Shown one piece after another: positions 15,356 through 21,920 of a stretch of 21,920 nucleotides of DNA; positions within the stretch are counted from its first letter, which is position 1, and every line of letters begins with the position of its first letter. Both the position numbers and the translations under genes were made by a program. A model generated the notes under the pieces. That model ran no database searches. It saw nothing but the letters and a program-made list of their open reading frames with translations, and was not told where the DNA came from. Source of the DNA: an uncultured Sphingomonas sp. (lineage in GTDB: Bacteria; Pseudomonadota; Alphaproteobacteria; Sphingomonadales; Sphingomonadaceae); assembly GCA_902806295.1 (NCBI GenBank), contig CADCWB010000043.1:1-21920 (forward strand), given 5' to 3'.

Positions 15356-15377
15356 CTTTGTCGCGTTGCCGACAAAG
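15356..15377 (+). promoter_or_regulatory. Perfect inverted repeat upstream of ihfA
   Basis: CTTTGTCG (15356-15363) and CGACAAAG (15370-15377) are exact reverse complements separated by six bases. The site lies in the AT-richer gap between fabH and ihfA. It covers the putative -35 element and most of the spacer of the promoter described at 15358-15385. No T run follows, so an operator is more likely than a terminator, although a stem-loop in the fabH read-through transcript is also possible. Confidence 0.45.
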
Positions 15378-15385
15378 ATTATGTA
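15358..15385 (+). promoter_or_regulatory. Putative internal promoter for ihfA
   Basis: TTGTCG (15358-15363) and TATGTA (15380-15385) are 16 bases apart. The expected transcript start near 15392 lies about 40 bases before the ihfA ATG. It would let ihfA and the merR gene be expressed apart from the lipid genes. Consensus-based prediction. Confidence 0.35.
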
Positions 15386-15434
15386 CTAGCATGGTATGTC
15401 GCGGGGGCGACGAGCAGCAGGGCGGAGATTGATA

Positions 15435-15773
15435 ATGGCCGACGCGGGTGTAGCCCGGACTGGGCGCGATAGTGAGATGCACGGCGGAACGCTCACCAGA
15501 GCGGACCTCAGCGACGTTGTGCATCGCAAGCTCGGCCTGTCTCGAGCCGAGTCGGCTGGCATGGTCGAGCGGATGCTTTTCCATTTGTGTGCATCGCTGT
15601 CCGATGGTGAGAACGTCAAGATTTCCGGGTTCGGCAGTTTCATTCTGCGCGACAAGGGTGAGCGGGTTGGCCGCAACCCGAAAACGGGCATTGAGGTGCC
15701 GATCGCGCCGCGGCGGGTGATGACCTTTCGCGCCAGCCAGACCATGCGCGACCGGGTCGCGCGCGACTCGTAA
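15435..15773 (+). CDS. ihfA: Integration host factor subunit alpha
   Basis: A 112-residue DNA-bending protein of the HU/IHF family; with IHF beta it shapes the nucleoid and helps recombination and transcription. The core TLTRADLSDVVHRKLGLSR, the hinge GFGSF and the beta-arm RVGRNPKTGIEVPI with PRRVMTF match IHF alpha rather than HU. The start ATG 15435 has GGAG at 15423-15426 at good spacing and gives an 18-residue N-terminal extension. An alternative ATG at 15477 gives 98 residues, closer to the usual length, but has no properly spaced Shine-Dalgarno. An even longer reading from 15396 is not supported. The gene follows fabH and precedes merR, a usual alphaproteobacterial order. Confidence 0.9.
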   Translation: MADAGVARTGRDSEMHGGTLTRADLSDVVHRKLGLSRAESAGMVERMLFHLCASLSDGENVKISGFGSFILRDKGERVGRNPKTGIEVPIAPRRVMTFRASQTMRDRVARDS

Positions 15774-15785
15774 GGCAGCTTCGCC

Positions 15786-16142
15786 ATGGCCCTGGGCAAG
15801 GCGCCCGACGCCTTCCGGACCATCGGCGAACTGTCCGAGGAACTCGGCATCGCGCAGCACATCCTGCGCTACTGGGAGACCAAGTTTCCCCTTAAACCGC
15901 TGCAACGCGCGGGCAACCGACGTTACTACCGTCCGGCCGATATCGCACTGGTCCGGCGCATCCACCAGTTGCTGACACAAGAGGGCTACACCATCCGCGG
16001 TGTGCAGAAGCTGCTTCGGGACGGTACCGCCGGGGCAGAGGACACACCGGCCATTCCGCTCGGCGATGGCTTAGGCTCAGCGGTCTCGGCCGATGAGCTC
16101 CGTAGCTTGCGGCAGCGGCTGGCCGACGCTCTCAACGGCTAA
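15786..16142 (+). CDS. MerR-family transcriptional regulator
   Basis: A 118-residue regulator with an N-terminal MerR winged helix-turn-helix at about 11-80: FRTIGELSEELGIAQHILRYWE, then RRYYRPADIALVRRIHQLL and GYTIRGVQKLL (22 residues of the first motif lie at 10-31). The C-terminal part is short and has no cysteine, so it is not a classic metal sensor. The ligand is unknown. It is the gene that commonly follows ihfA in alphaproteobacteria. AAGG at 15772-15775 lies 10 bases before ATG 15786. The last 66 bases overlap the end of the converging DinG-like gene. Confidence 0.87.
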   Translation: MALGKAPDAFRTIGELSEELGIAQHILRYWETKFPLKPLQRAGNRRYYRPADIALVRRIHQLLTQEGYTIRGVQKLLRDGTAGAEDTPAIPLGDGLGSAVSADELRSLRQRLADALNG

Positions 16143-18797
16143 CATCCGCACCGAATCAATCGCTTCATCCAGGGGTACCCGGCGCACCGCGACGCCGGGC
16201 GGAAATGCGCTTAGCAGCCGCGATGGGCAAGCGGCTGACAGGATCACGAACTTGCCCCGGTCTCCATGCCGCCGGATCAAGCGGCCGAACGCCTGCGCCA
16301 GTCGGGCTTTCACCACCCGATCGTCGTAAGCGGAGCCGCCGCCAACCATTCGTCGGGCGGCATGCAGCACCGTCGGTCTGGGCCAGGGCACCCGCTCCAT
16401 CACCACCAGGCGCAGCGACTCGCCCGGCACGTCCACCCCGTCGCGAAGAGCATCGGTGCCGAGCAGGCTGGCGCGCGGATCGTCGCGGAAGATGTCGACC
16501 AGCGTGCCAGTATCGATTGGGTCGACATGCTGCGCCAGCAGCGGCAGTCCGGCGCGCGCCAGACGATCGGCAATGCGGGCATGCACCGCCTTCAGCCGCT
16601 GGATAGCCGTGAACAGTCCCAAGGTTCCGCCGCCCGCCGCCTCGATCAGGCGCGCAAAGGCGCCGGCCAGCGCGGGAAGGTCGTTGCGACCGATGTCCGT
16701 CACGACGAGGACCTCGGCCGCGCTGGCGTAATCGAACGGGCTTGCCGCCTCGAACCGCTGCACCGCCGGGAGGTGCAGGGCTCCGGTGCGGGCATCGGCG
16801 GCCTCCCAGCCGACATCGCCGCCGCGCAGCGTGGCGGAGGTCACCAGCACGCCATGTGCTGGCGTTAGCACCGTCGCCGCGAGCGGCCGGGTCGGGTCCA
16901 ACCAGCGCCGCTGCAGGCCGATGTCATATTCCCGTCCGTCGACCCGGTCGACGTTCAACCAGTCGACGTAGTCCGGATCGGCTTCACTCCCGATGCGCGC
17001 CAGCAGCTGTGCCCAAGCCGCCAGTGTTCCGCCGCGCCAGCTCAGGCCCGCGATGGCACCCTCGACGCGCGCCCGGGCCGCGGAGTCCAGCCAGTCCGGC
17101 GCGTCCTCCAGCACCGCCTCCAATCTCCGCGACAAGGCTGCCAGCGGGGTGCCCAGCGCTTCCAGCGCCTCCAACGCCTCGGCGGCCGCCGACACCAGCG
17201 CACCGTCCGGCTCGGCCAGTTCCGTTTCCAGCCCATAGCCGGCATCCTGGGCCCGTGCCCGCGCGTATACCGTTCCCCGCACCGCCGACAGCAGGCGCTC
17301 GACGGGCCCGAACGGAGCGCCTTCTGCGATGCGGCCGATCCATCCGTCGGACGGCAGCCCCCGCGCCGCTTCCACCGCCCCGTCCAACGCCGCCGCACCG
17401 GCATCGTCGTACGAGCACACGTCCAGCAGTCGCGCCGCCAGGCCCCGTCGCCGGCCACGGCTGCTCTTTTCCGGCCCGACGATCCAGCGCCTGAGCTCGA
17501 TCGCTTCCTGTCCGGTCAGTGCCACGGCGAAGGTCGAGTCGGCCGCATCGAACAGATGATGGCCTTCGTCGAACAGGATGCGCTCGGGCGGCCGCTGCAT
17601 CCTCGCCCGGGCAGCGTTGACCATCACCAGCGCGTGGTTGGCGATCACCAGGTCGGCGTCGCGGCTGGCTCGTTCGGCCCGCTCGATGAAACAACGGCGG
17701 TAATGCGGACAGCCGGCATAGACGCACTCGCCGCGCCGGTCGGTCAGGGCCGTGGCACCGGCCCGCCGGAACAGGCTCGGCAGCCAGCCCGGCAGGTCAC
17801 CGCCGACCATGTCACCATCCTTGGTATAGGCCGCCCACCGGCCGACCAGTTGAGCCAGCACCGCAGCGCGGCCGGAGAACGCTCCTTGCAGCGCATCCTC
17901 CAGGTTCAACAGGCAGAGATAATTCTCTCGGCCCTTCCGCACGACGATCCGGCGCTTGCGCTCCTCAGGATCGGCGAACAGCCGGGCGCCTTCCGCGTCC
18001 AATTGCCGCTGCAGCGCCTTGGTATAGGTCGACACCCACACTGCCCCGCCCGCCTTCTCCGCCCACAGCGAAGCCGGCGCGAGATAAGCCAATGTCTTAC
18101 CGATGCCGGTCCCGGCCTCGGCCAGCAGCAGATTGGGCGTATCCGTTTGGTCGCGTGGCGCGAACACTTTGGCGACGGCCGCGGCCAGCGCCTGCTGGCC
18201 GCCGCGCGCTTCGGCTCCGCTGCCGGTGAGCGCTGCCAGCTTTGCTTCCGCTTCGCCGTCACCGAGCCGCACCGTGCGGGGTGGCGGTCGCTCGGCAGCG
18301 TCTTCCCACGAGGGCAGGCGCGAGAACAGCATCCGCTCGCCTCGCTCCGGTCGTGGCAGCCGCTGGCCGACCAGCCCGGCCCAGCCCCAGCCAAGCCGGT
18401 GCAGCGTCGCATTGCTGGTCCACGCGCCTTCGCGTTCGGGCCAGTCGTCGGCCAGCCGTGCTAATAGCGTTTCAGCCAGTCGCGGCAGCAGCGCCGCCGC
18501 TGCCGCATCGCTCGTCGGCGGGGCAAGATCGAACGCCTTCGACAGCCCGGCGACCGTCGGCACGGCGAAGCGTGCCGGATGCACGAACGCAAACAACTCC
18601 AGCAGGTCGAGCCCGGAGAGCTCAGGGTAGCCAAGCCGTTGCCCGATCAGCGGTGCATTCAAGAGGATGTGCGGAGTCTCCGCCGCCCGTGCGATCGCCT
18701 CGCCTCGCGTCGCCTCGCGCGCCTGCCCGTCCGCCCCGGTCAGCCAGATGCCGGCGTGGGTTGCGTGCAACGCGGGAAGAAGCAAAGGAGCAGACAC
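16077..18797 (-). CDS. DinG/XPD-like Fe-S ATP-dependent DNA helicase
   Basis: About 906 residues from GTG 18795-18797; a TTG at 18831-18833 could add 12. It is a superfamily 2 5'-3' DNA helicase of the DinG/Rad3 type: Walker A AGTGIGKT near 228-235 and DEGH at 410-413. Four cysteines (C295, C358, C363, C369, numbered from GTG) lie between motifs Ia and II, as in the [4Fe-4S] domain. A C-terminal helicase domain has LLGTDALRDGVDVPG and RLIRRHGDRG. The N-terminal 190 residues look like a decayed DnaQ-type exonuclease: NAPLIGQRLGY and a following LDLLELFAF stretch resemble Exo II regions, but no D-x-E Exo I motif is present. It probably resolves R-loops or other DNA structures. It is divergent from lysK, 38 bases between starts, and its end overlaps merR by 66 bases. 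Confidence 0.87.
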   Translation of the reverse strand: MSAPLLLPALHATHAGIWLTGADGQAREATRGEAIARAAETPHILLNAPLIGQRLGYPELSGLDLLELFAFVHPARFAVPTVAGLSKAFDLAPPTSDAAAAALLPRLAETLLARLADDWPEREGAWTSNATLHRLGWGWAGLVGQRLPRPERGERMLFSRLPSWEDAAERPPPRTVRLGDGEAEAKLAALTGSGAEARGGQQALAAAVAKVFAPRDQTDTPNLLLAEAGTGIGKTLAYLAPASLWAEKAGGAVWVSTYTKALQRQLDAEGARLFADPEERKRRIVVRKGRENYLCLLNLEDALQGAFSGRAAVLAQLVGRWAAYTKDGDMVGGDLPGWLPSLFRRAGATALTDRRGECVYAGCPHYRRCFIERAERASRDADLVIANHALVMVNAARARMQRPPERILFDEGHHLFDAADSTFAVALTGQEAIELRRWIVGPEKSSRGRRRGLAARLLDVCSYDDAGAAALDGAVEAARGLPSDGWIGRIAEGAPFGPVERLLSAVRGTVYARARAQDAGYGLETELAEPDGALVSAAAEALEALEALGTPLAALSRRLEAVLEDAPDWLDSAARARVEGAIAGLSWRGGTLAAWAQLLARIGSEADPDYVDWLNVDRVDGREYDIGLQRRWLDPTRPLAATVLTPAHGVLVTSATLRGGDVGWEAADARTGALHLPAVQRFEAASPFDYASAAEVLVVTDIGRNDLPALAGAFARLIEAAGGGTLGLFTAIQRLKAVHARIADRLARAGLPLLAQHVDPIDTGTLVDIFRDDPRASLLGTDALRDGVDVPGESLRLVVMERVPWPRPTVLHAARRMVGGGSAYDDRVVKARLAQAFGRLIRRHGDRGKFVILSAACPSRLLSAFPPGVAVRRVPLDEAIDSVRMLAVESVGQPLPQATELIGRDR

Positions 18798-18835
18798 TCT
18801 ACGCCATGTGGCCAGGCGAGAACGAAAGGGCAACA

Positions 18836-20416
18836 GTGGACAGCGAATTCCAGGCCGCGGCGATAACTTCGAAGGCTTGGCCGTTCGAAGAAGCGCGCAA
18901 GCTGCTCAAGCGCTGGCCCGGCGGCAAGCCCGGTGGCGCGCCCATGATCTTCGAGACAGGCTATGGGCCCTCCGGCTTGCCGCACATCGGCACCTTCACC
19001 GAAGTGCTCCGCACCAGCTGGGTGATGCACGCCTATCGAACGTTGACGGGCGGAGCGCCGACCCAACTGATCGCGTTCAGCGACGACATGGACGGTCTGC
19101 GCAAGGTGCCTGAAAACGTGCCGAACGGCGAGGTGCTGCGCGAGCAGCTCGGTCGCCCGCTGACCAAGGTGCCCGATCCATTCGGCGAATACCCAAGTTT
19201 CGCCGACCACAACAATGCCATGCTGCGTCGCTTTCTGGACCGCTTCGGGTTCGACTACGAGTTCTTGAGCGCGACCGATTGCTACGCCTCCGGCCGGTTC
19301 GATCCGACGCTGCGCGAGGTTCTCCGCCGATTCGATCACATCCTGGCGGTCATGCTCCAGACCCTGCGCGAAGAGCGCCGCCAGACCTACTCGCCCGTCC
19401 TTCCGATTTCGCCCACCACAGGCCGGGTGCTTCAGGTTCCGGTTCGAGTGGTGGACCCGGAAGCCGGCACGATCGCGTTTACCGACGAGGACGGGAGCCA
19501 AGTCATCCAGACCGCGCTGGGCGGCATGGCCAAGCTGCAGTGGAAGGTCGATTGGGCCATGCGCTGGGTCGCGCTGGGCGTCGATTACGAGATGGCCGGC
19601 AAGGACCTGATCGACAGCACCATTCAGTCCGGCAAGATCGCCCGAGTGCTCGGGGGCCGCCCGCCCGAAGGCTTCAACTACGAGATGTTCCTCGACGAGC
19701 GCGGCGAGAAGATCTCCAAGTCCAAGGGTAACGGGCTCGGGCTCGACGAGTGGCTCAAGTACGGCAGCGAGAAGAGCCTGGAGTTCTACCTTTACCGCGA
19801 GCCGAAAAAGGCCAAGAGCCTGCACCTCGGCCTGATCCCACGTGCGGTCGACGAATATTGGCAGTTTCGCGAGAAGTGGCCCGAGCAGCCGGCGGACCAG
19901 CGCCTCGGCAATCCCGTGCACCACATTCACGACGGCGCGGTGCCGGAGCCTTACCGGTTGCCGGTCAGCTTCGGCTTGCTGCTGAACCTGACCAGCCTGC
20001 CCGGCTGCCAGGAGAAGGCCACCGCGTGGAAGTTCGTCCAGCGCTACGCTCCCGGAACGACACCCGAGAACGATCCCGAGCTCGACGAGCTGATCGGCCT
20101 GGCCGTCAACTACGCCCGTGACTTCGTCGCTCCGACCCTCAAGCGGCGGGCTCCCGTCGGGCATGAAGTCGACGCCCTCAGAGACTTTGACGCTCTCCTC
20201 GCTGAAATATCGGACGACACAAGCGCCGAGGACATCCAGAACAAGGTGTTCGAGATCGGCAAGCGCTATCCGTTCGAGAGCCTTCGGCACTGGTTCCAGG
20301 CGCTTTACGAGACCTTGCTGGGGAGCAGCCAGGGTCCGCGCATGGGCAGCTTCATCGCGCTCTATGGGGTGGAGAACAGCCGCAAGCTGATCGGCGAGGC
20401 GCTGGCTTCAGCCTAA
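18836..20416 (+). CDS. lysK: Lysyl-tRNA synthetase, class I
   Basis: A 526-residue class I LysRS that charges tRNA-Lys; this type is known from archaea, spirochaetes and alphaproteobacteria, whereas most bacteria use the unrelated class II LysS. It has the HIGH-type signature GPSGLPHIGTF (H50) and the KMSKS-type loop KISKSKGN (292-299), with an all-helical anticodon domain at the end. The start GTG 18836 is chosen because GAAAGGG at 18824-18830 is a good Shine-Dalgarno 5 bases upstream. An ATG at 18806 would add ten residues (MWPGENERAT) but has none at proper distance (AAAGGAG at 18784-18790 is 15 bases away). No second lysyl-tRNA synthetase gene lies in the window. Confidence 0.94.
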   Translation: MDSEFQAAAITSKAWPFEEARKLLKRWPGGKPGGAPMIFETGYGPSGLPHIGTFTEVLRTSWVMHAYRTLTGGAPTQLIAFSDDMDGLRKVPENVPNGEVLREQLGRPLTKVPDPFGEYPSFADHNNAMLRRFLDRFGFDYEFLSATDCYASGRFDPTLREVLRRFDHILAVMLQTLREERRQTYSPVLPISPTTGRVLQVPVRVVDPEAGTIAFTDEDGSQVIQTALGGMAKLQWKVDWAMRWVALGVDYEMAGKDLIDSTIQSGKIARVLGGRPPEGFNYEMFLDERGEKISKSKGNGLGLDEWLKYGSEKSLEFYLYREPKKAKSLHLGLIPRAVDEYWQFREKWPEQPADQRLGNPVHHIHDGAVPEPYRLPVSFGLLLNLTSLPGCQEKATAWKFVQRYAPGTTPENDPELDELIGLAVNYARDFVAPTLKRRAPVGHEVDALRDFDALLAEISDDTSAEDIQNKVFEIGKRYPFESLRHWFQALYETLLGSSQGPRMGSFIALYGVENSRKLIGEALASA

Positions 20417-20427
20417 GCTCTGGCTGA

Positions 20428-20446
20428 CGCTAACCCGATCCTAACC
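20428..20446 (-). promoter_or_regulatory. CtrA-like direct repeat before a small membrane gene
   Basis: On the minus strand this reads TTAG-N7-TTAGC, the plus strand showing CTAACC twice, 11 bases apart. The consensus for the alphaproteobacterial cell-cycle regulator CtrA is TTAA-N7-TTAAC, so seven of nine fixed positions match. It lies 14 bases after lysK and 22 bases before the next start codon. Weak match; could be chance. Confidence 0.2.
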
Positions 20447-20467
20447 GCTGGCCGCTAGTCGCGGCTA

Positions 20468-20722
20468 ATGGCCAAGCCGCTGCAATCGCCCAAGCAAGCC
20501 GTCGATCTGGCGCGGCGCGGTGGAACGGTGTCGCGCATCCGCCGCGATCCGCCGCCGCCGCCCAAGAAAGTGGCCAGCCGCCGCTCGCGCGAGCGGGAGC
20601 AGCTGGTGATGGTGGTCGGCGTGCTGTCGTTCGCCCTGGCCCTGTTCGCCATCCTGATGGGGCTGAGCCTGTACGGCGGCTGGAGTCCGGGCCATTATAC
20701 GATAGCGATCGACACGAGCTGA
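20468..20722 (+). CDS. Small single-pass membrane protein, unknown function
   Basis: An 84-residue protein with a basic, proline-rich N-terminal half (RRDPPPPPKKVASRRSRERE) and one strong membrane helix at about 47-69 (LVMVVGVLSFALALFAILMG). A short tail follows that would lie in the periplasm (WSPGHYTIAIDTS). The positive charges before the helix predict the N terminus inside. It follows lysK by 51 bases on the same strand. No clear Shine-Dalgarno is seen before ATG 20468. A short inverted repeat GCCGC/GCGGC (20451-20455, 20461-20465) sits right before the start and could hide it. I do not recognise a named family. Confidence 0.68.
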   Translation: MAKPLQSPKQAVDLARRGGTVSRIRRDPPPPPKKVASRRSREREQLVMVVGVLSFALALFAILMGLSLYGGWSPGHYTIAIDTS

Positions 20723-20729
20723 CGCGGGC

Positions 20730-21303
20730 TCAGCCCGTGGGTGCCGTTCCCGGCCGCAAGTAGGCGAACATGTGCGGCACATAGTCGACCTTGCCGAGCG
20801 GCACGCCGGCCTGGCGGAGGATGGCCTAGGCGGTCAGCTGATGGAAGGCAGCCTGCGGCAGGGCCCAGTCGCGGACGTAGGTCTCGCCGGTCATGTCGAA
20901 CACCATGCCGGTGGGCAGTTCATGCGCGATCGGCCGGTCGGCGGCGGCGGCGAGCTCGTCCGGGCCGATGGAAGCAAGGAGATCGAGCGCTTCGGCCACG
21001 CGGGCGCGGGCCGCGGCCCAGCCGCCAGGCTGCTCTCCACCGTCGCGACCTTCCTGCCGGACCTGGAGCACGGCGTCCGGCGCCGGCTCACCCCGTAGCC
21101 GATACACCGGCTCCTGCGCCTGAAAAGGCGAGGAAGCGCAGCTGCGTGGTCAACGGAAACATGTCCGGCGCGAGCCGTAGCGCGAGCAGCGCGTCCGGAG
21201 CCTCCCCGCGCCCAGCCGCGAACTCCTCCGCCTTGTCGAGCCAACCGGAAACGGCGCGGAGTTGGTTTGTGAGGCTTGGGATGAGGAGTGCGGTGAGATT
21301 CAT
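20730..21303 (-). pseudogene. DUF1993-family protein, broken by a frameshift and a stop codon
   Basis: A remnant of a DUF1993 protein (about 170-190 residues, DinB-like helical fold, function unknown). The first part (MNLTALLIPSLTNQL, then RLAPDMFPLTTQLRFLAF) reads from ATG 21301-21303, or 13 codons earlier from 21342. At the AAAA run 21123-21126 (TTTT on the coding strand) the frame changes; dropping one base restores F-Q-A-Q-E-P-V-Y-R-L and the rest. Later, PIAHELPTGMVFDMTG and RDWALPQAAFHQLTA are typical. The next codon is TAG at 20826-20828 where relatives have Tyr, followed in frame by AILRQAGVPLGK and a stop at 20730-20732. With two lesions the gene is probably dead. It lies downstream of nrdB on the same strand. 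Confidence 0.75.
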
Positions 21304-21366
21304 GATCTTGCCTGTGGGTCCGATGAGCGTGCCGAATTTCATGGGTTTACCGGTCTGTCCAGTAGA

Positions 21367-21920
21367 CTACTCCGCCGCCACCCCGGCCGCCTCGAACAAC
21401 CCACCCTCGTCGCCGCCCTCGTTCGCCGCTTCGTCCGGACCGGCCTTGGCCTTCATCCGGCGGTCGAAGTTGTCCCACACGCTGTTCCAGTCGCCGCGGG
21501 TCGCCGCCTTCGAATATTCCGTTGCGCGGGTTTCGAAGAAGTTGGCGTGCTCGACGCCGTTCAAGAGCGGGGCGAGCCAGGGGAGCGGGTGCTCGTCGAT
21601 CATGTAGACCGGCTGGAAACCGAGCTGGCCCAGGCGCCAGTCGGCGATGTAGCGGATGTACTTCTTGATCGCCTTGGGGGTCATGCCCTCGACCGGGCCC
21701 ATTTCGAAGGCCAGGTCGATGAAGGCGTCCTCCAGCCGGACGGTCTTCTGGCAGGCCTCGATGATCGAGTCCTTGACCGCCGGGGTCAGGCAGTCGCGTT
21801 CCTTCACGAAGGTGTGGAACATCTTGATGATGCCCTCGCAGTGGAGGCTCTCGTCGCGGACCGACCAGCTGACGATCTGGCCCATGCCCTTCATCTTGTT
21901 GAAGCGCGGGAAGTTCATCA
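21367..21920 (-). CDS. nrdB: Ribonucleotide reductase small subunit NrdB, C-terminal part
   Basis: The last 184 or so residues of the class Ia ribonucleotide reductase beta subunit, which holds the diiron-tyrosyl radical for making deoxynucleotides; the 5' end lies beyond the window. The stretch SWSVRDESLHCEG contains the conserved E and H iron ligands of the second metal-binding helix pair. FIDLAFEMG, YIADWRLGQLGF and LNGVEHANFFETRATEYSK are typical of the family. The C-terminal tail is acidic and Gly-rich (EAANEGGDEGGLFEAAG); in this family the tail docks on NrdA. The stop TAG is at 21367-21369. The DUF1993 pseudogene follows 63 bases downstream. Confidence 0.94.
   Translation of the reverse strand, partial: MNFPRFNKMKGMGQIVSWSVRDESLHCEGIIKMFHTFVKERDCLTPAVKDSIIEACQKTVRLEDAFIDLAFEMGPVEGMTPKAIKKYIRYIADWRLGQLGFQPVYMIDEHPLPWLAPLLNGVEHANFFETRATEYSKAATRGDWNSVWDNFDRRMKAKAGPDEAANEGGDEGGLFEAAGVAAE

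Noticed and set aside
16145..16160. tRNA gene after merR
   Set aside because: A tRNA could be expected after merR in some relatives, but the region is already inside the converging helicase gene and no cloverleaf or T-loop was found.
18700..18730. Short CGCCTCG-like repeats
   Set aside because: They encode an Arg/Glu/Ala-rich piece of the DinG-like protein; only a few imperfect copies, no array.
18740..20290. Minus-strand open frame of 516 codons opposite lysK
   Set aside because: Antisense to a clear class I LysRS; no family features.
20451..20465. GCCGC/GCGGC hairpin as lysK terminator
   Set aside because: Only five base pairs, no T run, and it directly abuts the next start codon.
1..21920. 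CRISPR arrays, insertion sequences, phage or defence genes
   Set aside because: No regular direct repeats, transposase, integrase or known defence motifs seen; gene content is chromosomal housekeeping and repair.

Overview
The window is GC-rich DNA, almost fully coding, from an alphaproteobacterium, most likely a sphingomonad (Sphingomonadales). The evidence is the gene order rpmF-plsX-fabH-ihfA-merR, a class I lysyl-tRNA synthetase (lysK) rather than lysS, a fused pabB-pabC gene, the many periplasmic peptidases, and strong GC preference at third codon positions. No rRNA, tRNA, CRISPR array, transposon or phage gene was found. The DNA looks chromosomal throughout.

Layout. 1-44: 3' end of an unknown + gene. 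56-6824: a loose DNA-repair and nuclease region. It holds a metallo-beta-lactamase-fold exonuclease (-), a small membrane protein and a large Lhr-type DEXH helicase (+), a small lipoprotein (+), a frameshifted M20 peptidase (-), a DEDDh 3'-5' exonuclease (+) and the phosphoesterase PdeM (+). The exonuclease, helicase and PdeM are three of the four members of the known 'ligase-associated' (Lhr-core) repair cassette; the ATP-dependent ligase is not in the window. 6821-8539: fused aminodeoxychorismate synthase/lyase for folate (-). 8584-12964: a tight + operon of M19 dipeptidase, S9 peptidase, four-helix membrane protein and a small MBL hydrolase. 12971-16142: a + operon for ribosomal protein L32, phospholipid/fatty-acid initiation (PlsX, FabH), IHF alpha and a MerR regulator, with a strongly folded leader before rpmF. 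16077-18797: a DinG/XPD-like Fe-S helicase (-). 18836-20722: lysK and a small membrane protein (+). 20730-21920: a DUF1993 pseudogene and the 3' end of nrdB (-).

How it fits together. The right half is housekeeping: translation (L32, LysRS), membrane lipid start-up, nucleoid architecture and dNTP supply. The left half pairs an incomplete repair cassette with an extra exonuclease. The middle is cell-envelope peptide degradation. The most interesting points are: the large predicted hairpin at the 5' end of the rpmF transcript; the helicase that appears to start at a CTG overlapping the stop of a small membrane-protein gene; the repair cassette without its ligase but with a DEDDh exonuclease beside PdeM; a degenerate exonuclease-like domain on the DinG helicase; and two genes broken in the same way, by one extra base in an A4/T4 run. 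No clearly new defence or mobile system was seen.
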